A DNA stretch of 64,000 nt, taken from the NCBI RefSeq assembly GCF_039544005.1, contig NZ_BAABKV010000001.1:4898001-4962000 (forward strand), given 5' to 3'. Positions 54,996-63,427 of this stretch are shown in pieces. Under the pieces are notes generated by a model that saw nothing but the letters and a program-made list of their open reading frames with translations, had not been told where the DNA came from and made no database searches. How positions within the stretch are numbered: the first letter of the stretch is position 1; each line of letters opens with the position of its first letter. The DNA comes from Kitasatospora paranensis (GTDB taxonomy: Bacteria > Actinomycetota > Actinomycetes > Streptomycetales > Streptomycetaceae). The translations under genes were made by a program, and so were the position numbers.

Positions 54996-55916
54996 ATGAC
55001 GAAGACGAACGCCCGCACCCCCGTCACCAAGGCCGTCGTACCGGCCGCCGGCCTGGGAACCCGCTTCCTGCCCGCGACCAAGGCGACGCCCAAGGAGATG
55101 CTGCCGGTCGTCGACAAGCCCGCCATCCAGTACGTCGTCGAGGAGGCCGCCGCCGCGGGCCTGTCCGACATACTGATGGTCACCGGCCGCAACAAGCGCG
55201 CGCTGGAGGACCACTTCGACCGCGCCTACGAGCTCGAGGAGCTGCTCGCCCGCAAGGGCGACCACGACCGGCTCCGCCGCGTCCAGGAGTCCGTCCAGCT
55301 CGCCAACATGCACTACGTGCGCCAGGGCGACCCCAAGGGCCTCGGCCACGCCGTCCTGGTCGCCGAGCAGCACGTCGCCGGCCAGCCGTTCGCCGTCCTG
55401 CTCGGCGACGACCTGATCGACCCGCGCGACCCGCTGCTCTCCCGCATGATCGAGGTCCAGCAGGAGCTCGGCGGCTCCGTCGTCGCCCTCATGGAGGTCG
55501 ACCCCGCGCAGATCCACCTCTACGGCTGCGCCGCGGTCAAGCCCAACGGCTTCGGCGACGACGTCTTCCGGATCACCGACCTGGTCGAGAAGCCCGACAC
55601 CGAGGACGCGCCCTCCAACTACGCCGTGATCGGCCGTTACATCCTCGACCCGGCCGTCTTCGACGTGCTGCGCGAGACCCCGCCCGGCCGCGGCGGCGAG
55701 ATCCAGCTCACCGACGCCCTGCGCGAGCTCTCCGCCCGCGACGACAGCGTCGGCGGCCCCGTCCACGGCGTCCTGTTCAAGGGCCGCCGCTACGACACCG
55801 GCGACCGCGCCGACTACCTGCGCGCCATCGTCCGGCTGGCGTGCGAGCGCGAGGACCTGGGCCCCGAGTTCCGCGGCTGGCTCAAGGAGTTCGTCGCCAC
55901 CGAGATGCAGAGCTGA
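54996..55916 (+). CDS. galU: UTP--glucose-1-phosphate uridylyltransferase
   Basis: A 306-residue nucleotidyltransferase that makes UDP-glucose from UTP and glucose-1-phosphate. The N-terminal signature is AVVPAAGLGTRFLPATKATP, followed by KEMLPVVDKPAIQYVVEEA, then LGDDLIDPRDPLLSRMI and VEKPDTEDAPSNYAVIGRYI. The frame is intact. It lies 24 bp upstream of glp, so it may head a galU-glp-moaC-moaB-acetyltransferase transcript. UDP-glucose supplies glycogen, trehalose and cell-envelope glycans. Confidence 0.97.
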   Translation: MTKTNARTPVTKAVVPAAGLGTRFLPATKATPKEMLPVVDKPAIQYVVEEAAAAGLSDILMVTGRNKRALEDHFDRAYELEELLARKGDHDRLRRVQESVQLANMHYVRQGDPKGLGHAVLVAEQHVAGQPFAVLLGDDLIDPRDPLLSRMIEVQQELGGSVVALMEVDPAQIHLYGCAAVKPNGFGDDVFRITDLVEKPDTEDAPSNYAVIGRYILDPAVFDVLRETPPGRGGEIQLTDALRELSARDDSVGGPVHGVLFKGRRYDTGDRADYLRAIVRLACEREDLGPEFRGWLKEFVATEMQS

Positions 55917-55940
55917 CCCACCACGAAGGCGAGTGAGGCG

Positions 55941-57281
55941 ATGACGAGCGCGGGCCCCGCGAACGACCCCTGCTGCGACGACGCCGGGGCCGCGGTGCCT
56001 CGCACGGCCCCGGCCGGGCCACGGATGTGGACGGTCGACGAGCACCTCGCCGACGTCCTCGCCCACGTCGCACCGCTGTCCCCGGTCGAGCTCCCGCTGC
56101 TCGACGCCCAGGGCTGCCGGCTCGACGAGGACGTGACCGCCGAGGTCGACCTCCCGCCCTTCGACAACAGCTCCATGGACGGCTACGCCGTCCGCACCGC
56201 CGACACCGCACGGGCCACCGACACCTACCCGTCGGTGCTCACGGTCGTCGGCGACATCGCCGCCGGCGCCGGGGAGCTCCCCAAGGTCGGGCCGGGCCAG
56301 ACTGCCCGGATCATGACCGGCGCACCGGTGCCGCCCGGCGCCGAGGCCGTCGCCCCCGTCGAGTGGACGGACGGCGGCACCGGCACCGGCCGCGCCGCCG
56401 ACACCATGACCGCCGCGGTGGCCGACGAGGAGGTCCGGGTGCTGCGCCCGGTCGCCGAGGGCGCCCACATCCGCCGCCGGGGCAGCGACGTCACCGCCGG
56501 CCAGGGCGTGCTGGCCGCCGGGACGGTGCTCGGCCCCACCCAGCTCGGGCTGCTCGCCGCCATCGGCCGCGGCACCGTCCGGGTGCGGCCCCGCCCGCGC
56601 GTCGTGGTGCTCTCCACCGGCAGCGAGCTCGTCCAGCCGGGCGAGACCGCCGGCCCCGGCCGGATCCACGACTCCAACAGCTTCACCCTGACGGCCGCGG
56701 CCCGGGAGGCCGGCGCCGTCGCCGTCCGGTTCGGCGGCGTGCCCGACGACGCCGCGGTGCTCCGCGGCGTCCTGGAGGACCAGCTCGGCCACGCCGACCT
56801 GATCGTCACCAGCGGCGGCGTCAGCGTCGGCGCCTACGACGTGGTCAAGGAGGTCTTCGAGTCCTACGGCGGCGTCGACTTCCGCCGGCTGCGGATGCAG
56901 CCCGGCAAGCCGCAGGGCTTCGGCCGGATCGGCGAGGGCCGCGGCGTGCCGCTGCTCGCCCTGCCCGGCAACCCGGTCAGTGCCTACATCTCCTTCGAGC
57001 TGTTCGTGCGCCCGGTGATCCGCACCATGCTCGGCGAACCCGACATCCACCGTCCGGTGGTGCGCGCCCGCTGCACCGCGGCGCTGCGTTCCCCGGCCGG
57101 GCGGCGGCAGTTCCTGCGGGGCCGCTACAGCGCGGCGGCCGGCACCGTGACGCCGGTCGGCGGCGAGGGATCGCACCTGGTCGGGGCCCTCGCGCAGGCC
57201 GACTGTCTGATCACCGTGCCCGAGGACACCACCTCGACGGAGGCCGGCGCCGACGTGGCTGTGGTCCTTCTCACGGAGTAG
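55941..57281 (+). CDS. glp: Gephyrin-like molybdotransferase Glp (MoeA family)
   Basis: A 446-residue MoeA-fold protein: SSMDGYAVRTADTARATDTY, then GPGQTARIMTGAPVPPGAEA, VVVLSTGSELVQPGETAGPG, SGGVSVGAYDVVKEVFESYG and LPGNPVSAYISFELFVRPVI. These are molybdopterin molybdenumtransferase motifs. In Corynebacterium a paralogue, Glp, binds the FtsZ C-terminal tail and a membrane partner GlpR. The presence of sepX/glpR 1.9 kb downstream makes this the divisome-type Glp. ATG 55941 follows AAGGCGAGTGAGG. Whether it retains MoeA activity is not decidable here. Confidence 0.92.
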   Translation: MTSAGPANDPCCDDAGAAVPRTAPAGPRMWTVDEHLADVLAHVAPLSPVELPLLDAQGCRLDEDVTAEVDLPPFDNSSMDGYAVRTADTARATDTYPSVLTVVGDIAAGAGELPKVGPGQTARIMTGAPVPPGAEAVAPVEWTDGGTGTGRAADTMTAAVADEEVRVLRPVAEGAHIRRRGSDVTAGQGVLAAGTVLGPTQLGLLAAIGRGTVRVRPRPRVVVLSTGSELVQPGETAGPGRIHDSNSFTLTAAAREAGAVAVRFGGVPDDAAVLRGVLEDQLGHADLIVTSGGVSVGAYDVVKEVFESYGGVDFRRLRMQPGKPQGFGRIGEGRGVPLLALPGNPVSAYISFELFVRPVIRTMLGEPDIHRPVVRARCTAALRSPAGRRQFLRGRYSAAAGTVTPVGGEGSHLVGALAQADCLITVPEDTTSTEAGADVAVVLLTE

Positions 57282-57337
57282 GCGGGGCGGGGTTGTACGG
57301 TAGCGCGGTATTCGACCCGCGCCACTGGAGCAGACCC

Positions 57338-57833
57338 GTGACCGACACACCCCCGGCGACCGCCTCACCCACGTCGACGACACCGGCGCCGCCCGCATGG
57401 TCGACGTCTCCGAGAAGACGGCGACGGTGCGCACCGCGGTCGCCGCCGGCAGGGTCCGGGTCGCCCCGCGCGTCGTCGAGCTGCTGCGCGGCGAGGGCGT
57501 GCCCAAGGGGACGCCCTCGCGGTCGCCCGGATCGCCGGGATCATGGGTGCCAAGAAGACGCCCGAGCTGATCCCGCTCTGCCACCCGATCGCGATCTCCG
57601 GGGTCACGGTCGACCTCGCGGTCACCGACGAGGCCGTCGAGATCACCGCCACCGTGCGGACGGCCGACCGCACGGGCGTCGAGATGGAGGCGCTCACCGC
57701 CGTCGCGGTCGCCGGCCTCACCGTCGTCGACATGGTCAAGGCCGTCGACAAGGCCGCCGCCATCGAGGACGTCCGGGTGCTCACCAAGACCGGCGGCAAG
57801 AGCGGCGACTGGGCGCGCGAGGAGACCCGGTGA
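57338..57833 (+). CDS. moaC: Cyclic pyranopterin monophosphate synthase MoaC (two apparent frameshifts)
   Basis: A 165-residue MoaC after correction. It converts the radical-SAM product of MoaA to cyclic pyranopterin monophosphate in molybdenum-cofactor synthesis. The frame changes at the C5 run 57350-57354 (start VTDTPP-GDRLTHVDD) and at G4 57507-57510 (EGVPKG-DALAVARIAG). Motifs are MGAKKTPELIPLCHPI, GVEMEALTAVAVAGLTVVDM and KAVDKAAAIEDVRVLTKTGG. GTG 57338 is the start. The stop overlaps moaB (GTGA). Confidence 0.9.
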
Positions 57834-58390
57834 CCGTCGACGGTCCGGCGGGCCGGGCACTGGCGGTCACCGTCTCCAACCGCGCCTCGGCCGGCGTGTA
57901 CGAGGACCGCGGCGGCCCGCTGCTGGTGGCAGGCCTGCGCGCGATGGGATTCGCGGTGGACGGCCCCCGGGTGGTGCCCGACGGCGAACCCGTCGAGCAG
58001 GCCCTGCGGGAGGCCGTGACGGCCGGCTACGACGTCGTCCTCACCACCGGCGGCACCGGCATCTCCCCGATGGACCTCACCCCCGAGATGACCGCCCGGG
58101 TCATCGACCGGCAGATCCCCGGCATCGCCGAGGCCGTCCGGGCGTACGGCCGGGAGAAGGTGCCCACCGCGGCCCTCTCGCGCGGCCTGGCCGGCCTCGC
58201 CGGACGGACGGTGATCGTCAACCTGCCCGGGTCCACCGGCGGGGTCAAGGACGGCCTGGCCGTCCTCACCCCGCTGCTCGCCCACGCCGTCGACCAGCTC
58301 CGCGGCGGCGACCACCCGCGTCCCGACCGGCCCGTCGGCCCCGGGCCCGAGGACGCCGGTCACGGACGTCCGGCGGGAGGCCCGCACTGA
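57830..58390 (+). CDS. moaB: Molybdenum cofactor biosynthesis protein B (MogA/MoaB)
   Basis: A 186-residue molybdopterin adenylyltransferase-fold protein: TVSNRASAGVYEDRGGPLLV, then DVVLTTGGTGISPMDLTPEM and VIVNLPGSTGGVKDGLAVL. The GGTG and PGS motifs form the nucleotide/pterin site. GTG 57830 overlaps the moaC stop. The C-terminal 25 residues (HPRPDRPVGPGPEDAG) are a charged extension beyond the usual end. It is co-transcribed with moaC and the acetyltransferase. Confidence 0.93.
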   Translation: MTVDGPAGRALAVTVSNRASAGVYEDRGGPLLVAGLRAMGFAVDGPRVVPDGEPVEQALREAVTAGYDVVLTTGGTGISPMDLTPEMTARVIDRQIPGIAEAVRAYGREKVPTAALSRGLAGLAGRTVIVNLPGSTGGVKDGLAVLTPLLAHAVDQLRGGDHPRPDRPVGPGPEDAGHGRPAGGPH

Positions 58391-59012
58391 ACGCCGGCTG
58401 GCCGGTCGAACTGACCGAGGGCGACGTGGTGCTCCGCCCGATCCGGGTCCGCGACCAGCGCGCCTGGCAGGACGCCAACCGCCGCAACCGCGACTGGCTG
58501 CGCCGCTGGGAGGCCACCGTGCCGCCGGCACCGGCCGGCCGGGTGGGCGCGTCCCGGCCCAGCTACCGGCAGATGGTCCGCTACCTGCGCGGCGAGGCCG
58601 CGGCGGGCCGGATGCTGCCCTTCGCGGTGCTCTACCGCGGCCGGCTGGTCGGCCAGCTGACGGTCGGCGGCATCACCTGGGGCTCGATGTGCTCCGCCAA
58701 CGTCGGCTACTGGGTCGACGAGGAGGTGGCCGGGCGGGGCATCATGCCGACCGCGGTGGCGCTCGCCGTCGACCACTGCTTCCGCACGCTCGGTCTGCAC
58801 CGGCTGGAGGTGTGCATCCGCCCGGAGAACGGCCCGAGCCGGCGGGTGGTGGAAAAGCTCGGTTTCCGCGAGGAGGAATGCGGCCGCGCTATCTCCACAT
58901 CGACGGCGACTGGCGCGACCATCTCGTGTACGCGCTCACGGCCGAAGAGGTTCCGGAGGGCATGCTGCGGCGCTGGCGCGGCGTCAGAAGCAGTCGCCGC
59001 GGGTATAATTGA
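58387..59012 (+). CDS. RimJ/RimL-type GNAT N-acetyltransferase (one apparent frameshift)
   Basis: A 208-residue acetyltransferase: VVLRPIRVRDQRAWQDANRR, RNRDWLRRWEATVPPAP, then VAGRGIMPTAVALAVDHCF (acetyl-CoA loop AGRG) and RPENGPSRRVVEKLGFREE. The frame breaks at GG 58875-58876; one added G gives GMRPRYLHIDGDWRDHLVYA. Homologues start MN(D)xWPVEL, here LNAGWPVELTEGD, so CTG 58387 with GGGAGG 7 bp upstream is proposed; GTG 58423/58426 is less likely. It probably acetylates protein N-termini, as RimJ does. Confidence 0.85.
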
Positions 59013-59163
59013 ATATCTGTTCGAATAAGATATCGATATGGCATCGGCCCCCGGGTCGAGTGGTGGCAAACACCGGCAAATTAGTCGGAGAATCAGCTTG
59101 ATCACACGACACGCCGCACCAAATTGCTGCCACCGCTCCGTCCGCCCCCGTACCGTGTGAATC

Positions 59164-60332
59164 GTGAGCAGTAGCGGCCTTATCTACGCGGTCATCGTGG
59201 GAGCCTGGGCCGCCTATCTGGTGCCGATGTGGCTCCGCAGGCAGGACGAGCTCAACGAGTCGCGTCCGACGGAACGCTTCAGTACCGCGATCCGCCTGCT
59301 GGCAGGCCGTTCGGCGCTGGAACGGCGCGCATCCCGCTCCCTCGCTGACGAATCCGACGGCGACCCGACGGACACGGACGACCCGACCGGCGAAGAGCCG
59401 GGCGCCGCGGCCGCGGACGGGCCTGCGCCCGCAGCGGTCGAGGCGGTCGAAGCAGCAGGCGCGGCGGGCACGGCAGGAACGGCCGGGTCGGACGCCGAGC
59501 GCCCCGAGTCCGCTGCCCGGCCGGCCCCCGAGCACGCCGCCGCCCCCGGCGAGCACCCTGCGGACGACCGCCCGGCCGCCGAGCGCACTTCCGGTGACCG
59601 GCCCGCGGGTGACCGACCGGTGCCCGAACGGCGGGCCCGCCTGCTCGCGCGGCGCCGGCGGATGGTCACCGCCCTCTTCCTCGCCTTCGCGGTCGGCGCC
59701 GTCGTGGCGGCCGTCGCGGGCTTCGCCTTCATCTGGGTGCCCGCGCTGCCGGCCGTCCTGCTCACCGTCTACATCGGTCACCTGCGCCGGCTGGAGCGCC
59801 AGCGCTACGAAGTCAAGATCGACCGGGTCCGGGCGGCCCAGGCCGCCGATCGGCTGCGCGCCCGCGAGCAGCGGCGGTCGGCCGACCCCGTCGGCACCCG
59901 GCCGGCCGGGGAGCCCGTCGAGGCACCCGCCCGGGCCGTCCGCCACGACGCGGTCCACCCCGGCGACCCCGCCGCCCGGCCGCACCTGCGGCTGGCGGTC
60001 GACCCGTCCCGCCACGACGAGCCGGCCGCCTCGCCGGCCACCGCCCTGGCCGAGGCCACCGACCACGAGGAGTGGGTCGACGGCATGCGCGAGCGCGCCG
60101 GAGCCGGCCCGGACTCCTGGGAGCCCGTGCCCGTCCCGCTCCCGACCTACGTCACGGCGCCGGTCGCCCCCGGGTCACCCGCGGCCTCGACCTCTCCGGC
60201 CCCGGCGTCCGCGACTCCGGCCGCCCCGCCGCCGAGCGGAAGACCCCGCTCTTCGACCAGTACGCGGCCCCCGAGGGCGCTGCGGCGCACGACACGGGCT
60301 TCACCACCCGCCCCCGGGCCGCCAACGAATGA
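59164..60332 (+). CDS. sepX: Divisome protein SepX/GlpR (one apparent frameshift)
   Basis: A 389-residue membrane protein. A first TM (GLIYAVIVGAWAAYLVPMW, residues 4-22) precedes the conserved WLRRQDELNESRPTERFSTA. A long Ala/Glu/Pro-rich linker leads to a TM hairpin (about 166-206; TALFLAFAVGAVVAAVAGFA and FIWVPALPAVLLTVYIGHL). The end reads KTPLFDQYAAPEGAAAHDTG. The frame breaks at the C5 run 60167-60171; one added C joins TAPVAP to RVTRGLDLS. In Streptomyces SepX stabilises septal FtsZ/SsgB and DynB; in Corynebacterium its homologue GlpR docks Glp. Confidence 0.92.
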
Positions 60333-60398
60333 CCTCGGCGGACCCGCCCGACGACGGTCACGGACGGGTCCCCGGAGGTGATAGAGTTCCTTCTCGTT

Positions 60399-60474
<76 letters not shown>

Positions 60475-60480
60475 CAACAC

Positions 60481-60512
60481 AGAGGCCCTCCCGGGTGACC
60501 GGGAGGGCCTCT
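60481..60512 (+). terminator. tRNA-Ala terminator
   Basis: AGAGGCCCTCCCGG (60481-60494) pairs perfectly with CCGGGAGGGCCTCT (60499-60512) over a GTGA loop, nine bases after the tRNA. Confidence 0.8.
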
Positions 60513-60584
60513 GGCCGTTCGTGCGGCAGGCGTTGACGGTTCCCGGGGCCAGGGGGCGCCGACCGGCGCGGCGGAGAGCGGCCG

Positions 60585-61276
60585 TCATGGTGTCGGCACC
60601 TCCCCGTTCAGGTCGAACAGCAGCCATTCGAGCCAGGCCGCCGGTACGTCCAGGGGCCCGGCCCAGGTGTGCACGGCCTGCACGTAGGCGGCGTACCGGG
60701 TGGGCCGATGGCGGGTGCCCGCCGCCTCGATGCTGGTCCAGCCGAGCGCGTTGAGGGTGCGGAAGACCCGGTTGTCGAGGATCAGGGCGTACTCGTCCCC
60801 TCGCCGCGGTCGTCCACGGCGGCGAACCACTTGGTGAAGAACGACCGTCCCACCCCGCGCAGGGCGAACCCGTCGTAGGCCGCGCTCAACCGGCCGGCGC
60901 GGACGGCGCTGCGGGTCGTCCGGAGGACGTGCGGCAGGCGGGGATCGGACAGCGCGTCAGCGGTGTACCGCGGCCCCCGTCCGTTGGTCGTCCCGGAGCC
61001 CCAGATCATGACCGCGACGAACAGGTCCCGGAGCCGGTCGGGTTCGTTGCCGGTCGCCTCCTGCCGGAGCGCCGCCAGGTCGTCACGACTGATCAGGCGG
61101 TCGCCGTGCCCGGCACCGCCGATCCGGGCGCCGAGCGCGAGCACGTGTGCCGCCGCGTGGGGTTCCAGCCACGGATGCCAGGTCTGCGGGCGGAAGCGGA
61201 CCGGTGCCTGCCGCCGGTCGCGATGTGCCTCGACCAGCGGGCGCAGCCGCTCGACCATGTCCCGCGGGGATGCCAT
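60585..61276 (-). CDS. 8-oxoguanine glycosylase OGG-fold protein (one apparent frameshift)
   Basis: A 230-residue protein. After HPWLEPHAAAHVLALGARIG and LRDLFVAVMIWGSGTTNGRG, the helix-hairpin-helix-like part reads YDGFALRGVGRSFFTKWFAA. The frame shifts at C4 60797-60800; one added base continues as GDEYALILDNRVFRTLNALG and ends AAWLEWLLFDLNGEVPTP. The SFFTKW...LILDxRV pattern is that of the bacterial OGG-fold family related to 8-oxoG glycosylases. I cannot identify a catalytic lysine/aspartate pair with certainty, so enzymatic activity is open. It lies between tRNA genes. Confidence 0.72.
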
Positions 61277-61493
61277 GGGTCGAGGATGCCCCGGCACGCC
61301 GCAGCGCGTGGGACGAATCGGAGAACACTGTCGCCGGGCGGCTGCGGTGCGGCCTTGTGGCGGGGTGCGGCACGGTGCCGGAGCTCGGCGCGGGTGAGGA
61401 CGCGATGACCGGCACGCCGCCCGACCACGCGTCGGCCGCCGATATTCGCTCGCCTCGACCCGGTGCCGGTTCCTACGATCGTGGCATCAACAA

Positions 61494-61571
61494 GCGTTGA
61501 GCGCTGGGACGCAAGCGGGGCTGTAACCCCTGCTCCTTCGGGATGGCGAGGTTCGATTCCTCGGCGACGCA
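61494..61571 (+). tRNA. Divergent tRNA-Tyr-like gene (GTA)
   Basis: A canonical T-arm (CGAGG-TTCGATT-CCTCG), a 3' acceptor GCGACGC with discriminator A, a short variable-arm hairpin (TCC-TTCG-GGA) and an anticodon stem CGGGG/CCCTG around CTGTAAC (anticodon GTA) are present. The 5' acceptor GCGTTGA pairs except at position 7, and the D-arm is very short (GCT...AGC). Total length is 78 nt, below the usual 82-86 for bacterial tRNA-Tyr. It is degenerate or specialised. G1-C72 and A73, bacterial Tyr identity elements, are kept. Confidence 0.5.
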
Positions 61572-61572
61572 C

Positions 61573-61646
61573 TGGTTCGTAGCTCAGTTGGCCAGAGCAG
61601 CCGTCTCCAAAGCGGCGTGTCGCAGGTTCGAGTCCTGCCGGACCAG
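61573..61646 (+). tRNA. Atypical tRNA-Trp (CCA)
   Basis: A 74-nt cloverleaf with full pairing: acceptor TGGTTCG/CGGACCA, D-arm GCTC...GAGC, anticodon stem GCCGT/GCGGC around CTCCAAA (anticodon CCA) and T-arm GCAGG-TTCGAGT-CCTGC, with discriminator G, the bacterial Trp identity base. The T1-A72 pair and overall sequence differ from the usual streptomycete tRNA-Trp. It begins one nucleotide after the Tyr-like gene. Confidence 0.75.
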
Positions 61647-61664
61647 CAGATTGCCCCACGAGGG

Positions 61665-62440
61665 TCAGCGGGAGGCCTTCCCGGCCAGGTACTGCTCCCA
61701 CGTCCGTCGGCCCACCGCGCGGGCGGGGAGGTCAGGGCGCCCGCGCGCAACCCGGCGCCGAGCTTGCCGGGCAGCGGCACGGCGAGCACGGGGCGGCGCT
61801 TGCCGGCCGCCCGGAGCCAGCCCGCGGCCATCCGGTCGAGCCGCTGGACGACGGGCCCGGCCAGATCGGGGACGCGGCCGGCCGGGGCTTCCAGTGCCAG
61901 CTCGACCAGTCGGTCCGCGACCTCGCCCCGGTCGACCGGCTGGCAGAGCGCACCGGCCGGGACGAGCATCACCGGCAGCCTGGACAGCACGGTGAAGGCC
62001 TTGTCGAGCAGTTCGGGGAACTGTGTGGCGCGCAGGTTTGTCCAGCCCGTCCCCGAGGCGGCGAGGAGCCGTTCGCCCTCCAGTTTGACGCGGTAGTAGC
62101 CGTACGGGATGCGGTCCACCCCCACGATCGAGATGTTGACGATGTGTCGGGTCCCGCCCCGTTCCGCCGCCGCCAGCAGGTGGTGGAAGCCCGGGATGTC
62201 GTGCTTGGGATGCCGGGTGTCGCTCGCGCAGTGGATCACGGTGCCGGCCCCGGCGAACGCCGCGTCCAGGCTGGCCCCGGTCGTGAGGTCGCCGGTGAAC
62301 CAGGCCACGCCCGGATCGTCCGGCAGTGCCGCCCTGCGGGTCAGCGCCCGGACCGGCCGCCCCGTGCGGCGGGCCCGGGCCAGCACCTCGCGGCCCAGAC
62401 CGCCGGTCGCGCCGGTCACCAGGATCGTGTCGTCGTCCAT
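61665..62440 (-). CDS. NAD(P)-binding NmrA/SDR-like oxidoreductase (one apparent frameshift)
   Basis: A 258-residue Rossmann protein: TILVTGATGGLGREVLARAR near the start, ASLDAAFAGAGTVIHCASDT, and HIVNISIVGVDRIPYGYYRV, where a YxxxK-like YYRVK follows. It is an atypical SDR of the NmrA/YwnB kind. The frame breaks at G4 61735-61738; one added base gives SPARAVGRRTWEQYLAGKAS and a TGA at 61665. Its 3' end is only 19 bp from the tRNA-Trp-like gene on the other strand. Substrate unknown. Confidence 0.85.
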
Positions 62441-62531
62441 CGGGTCGGGCCCTTCCGTGCTGCGTCGGTGGTGCGGGCCGCCGGAGTGGCCGACTCGGTC
62501 GGCGTCCGGCGCCGGCCGCTCCGGGGCGTGC

Positions 62532-63221
62532 TCAGATCAGGCGGGCGAGGTACCCGTTGCCGACCAGCCAGAGCACGTTGATCTTGGTGGGGGCATCCGG
62601 GACGAGAGTGCCGTCCAACTGGTACTGGAGGCCGTACCCGGGCTGGGCGAACCACGGGGCGATCGGACCCGAGTGCACCGTGAACGGCTTCAGGACGCGG
62701 TAGTCGTGGTAGTTGCAGCCCGCGGCGGGCGTGCCGTCCAGGCTCTGCGGCGGGATCGACCGGGAGGCGTACGGCAGGCCCTCCGGTGCGAGGAAGCTGC
62801 CGTACTCACTGCCGTACCGGTCGATGGCCTGCCCGGGGACGAGGGTGGCGGTGAACTCGACCGGGGTGCCGTCCGGACGCCGGACGTAGCCGTCAGCGGG
62901 CGGGTAGATCCAGCCCGGAGAGCCGGAGTCGGCGGTGGGGCTGTAGTAGGTGGCGAGGAACTTCTGCTCGTCGAGGCCACCGGTGCGCCGGTAGCCGAAC
63001 AGCTCGCGGCCGACCGGCCCGGCCGTCGGGAGCTCTGCGGGGCCGAGGTGCGGGTCGCCGTCGTGGAAGGTTGCCGAGCACTCGGTGGCCGGGGTCGTCC
63101 GGGTGAACGCCGGGGCGAGGGCGGCCGGGCCCGGAACCGCGGGTGCGGCGACGGCGGGGACGGCGGGCCCGACCAGCGCGGCGGCGGCGACGATCGGGGC
63201 GAGGAGCAGGCGCAGGCGCAC
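62532..63221 (-). CDS. Secreted TNT-domain protein (putative NAD glycohydrolase)
   Basis: A 229-residue exported protein with signal peptide RLRLLLAPIVAAAALVGPAV (cleavage near AVAA). The mature part carries the tuberculosis-necrotizing-toxin fold pattern: YPPADGYVRRPDGTPVEFTA, then LVPGQAIDRYGSEYGSFLAP, SIPPQSL, YHDYRVLKPFTVHSGPIAPW and FAQPGYGLQYQLD. The R/Q residues of the NAD site (DRYGSE; GLQYQ) are visible. TNT domains hydrolyse NAD+. No immunity gene is recognisable next to it, which is usual for secreted streptomycete versions. Confidence 0.85.
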   Translation of the reverse strand: MRLRLLLAPIVAAAALVGPAVPAVAAPAVPGPAALAPAFTRTTPATECSATFHDGDPHLGPAELPTAGPVGRELFGYRRTGGLDEQKFLATYYSPTADSGSPGWIYPPADGYVRRPDGTPVEFTATLVPGQAIDRYGSEYGSFLAPEGLPYASRSIPPQSLDGTPAAGCNYHDYRVLKPFTVHSGPIAPWFAQPGYGLQYQLDGTLVPDAPTKINVLWLVGNGYLARLI

Positions 63222-63374
63222 GGTCTCTCCGAGGGGACGGCGGATGAGCCGGAGGACGGGCGGTCACCCTCCGTGCTCGTGACGTAGCCAAGGCAAGCCG
63301 ATGCGGTGACGATCCGTCAACTGTCCGTGGAGATCGTGTCGCAGCGCCCCGGGGGACCCGGCCGCGCGGGCATG

Positions 63375-63414
63375 CCGCAGGGGCGCCACCCGCGGCCGGG
63401 TGGCGCCCCTGCGG
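63375..63414 (-). terminator. Terminator of the HbpS-like gene
   Basis: A perfect 17-bp stem, CCGCAGGGGCGCCACCC (63375-63391) with its complement (63398-63414), closes on GCGGCC, 14 bp beyond the stop of the gene on the minus strand. Confidence 0.8.
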
Positions 63415-63427
63415 TGTGCCGCGCGGA

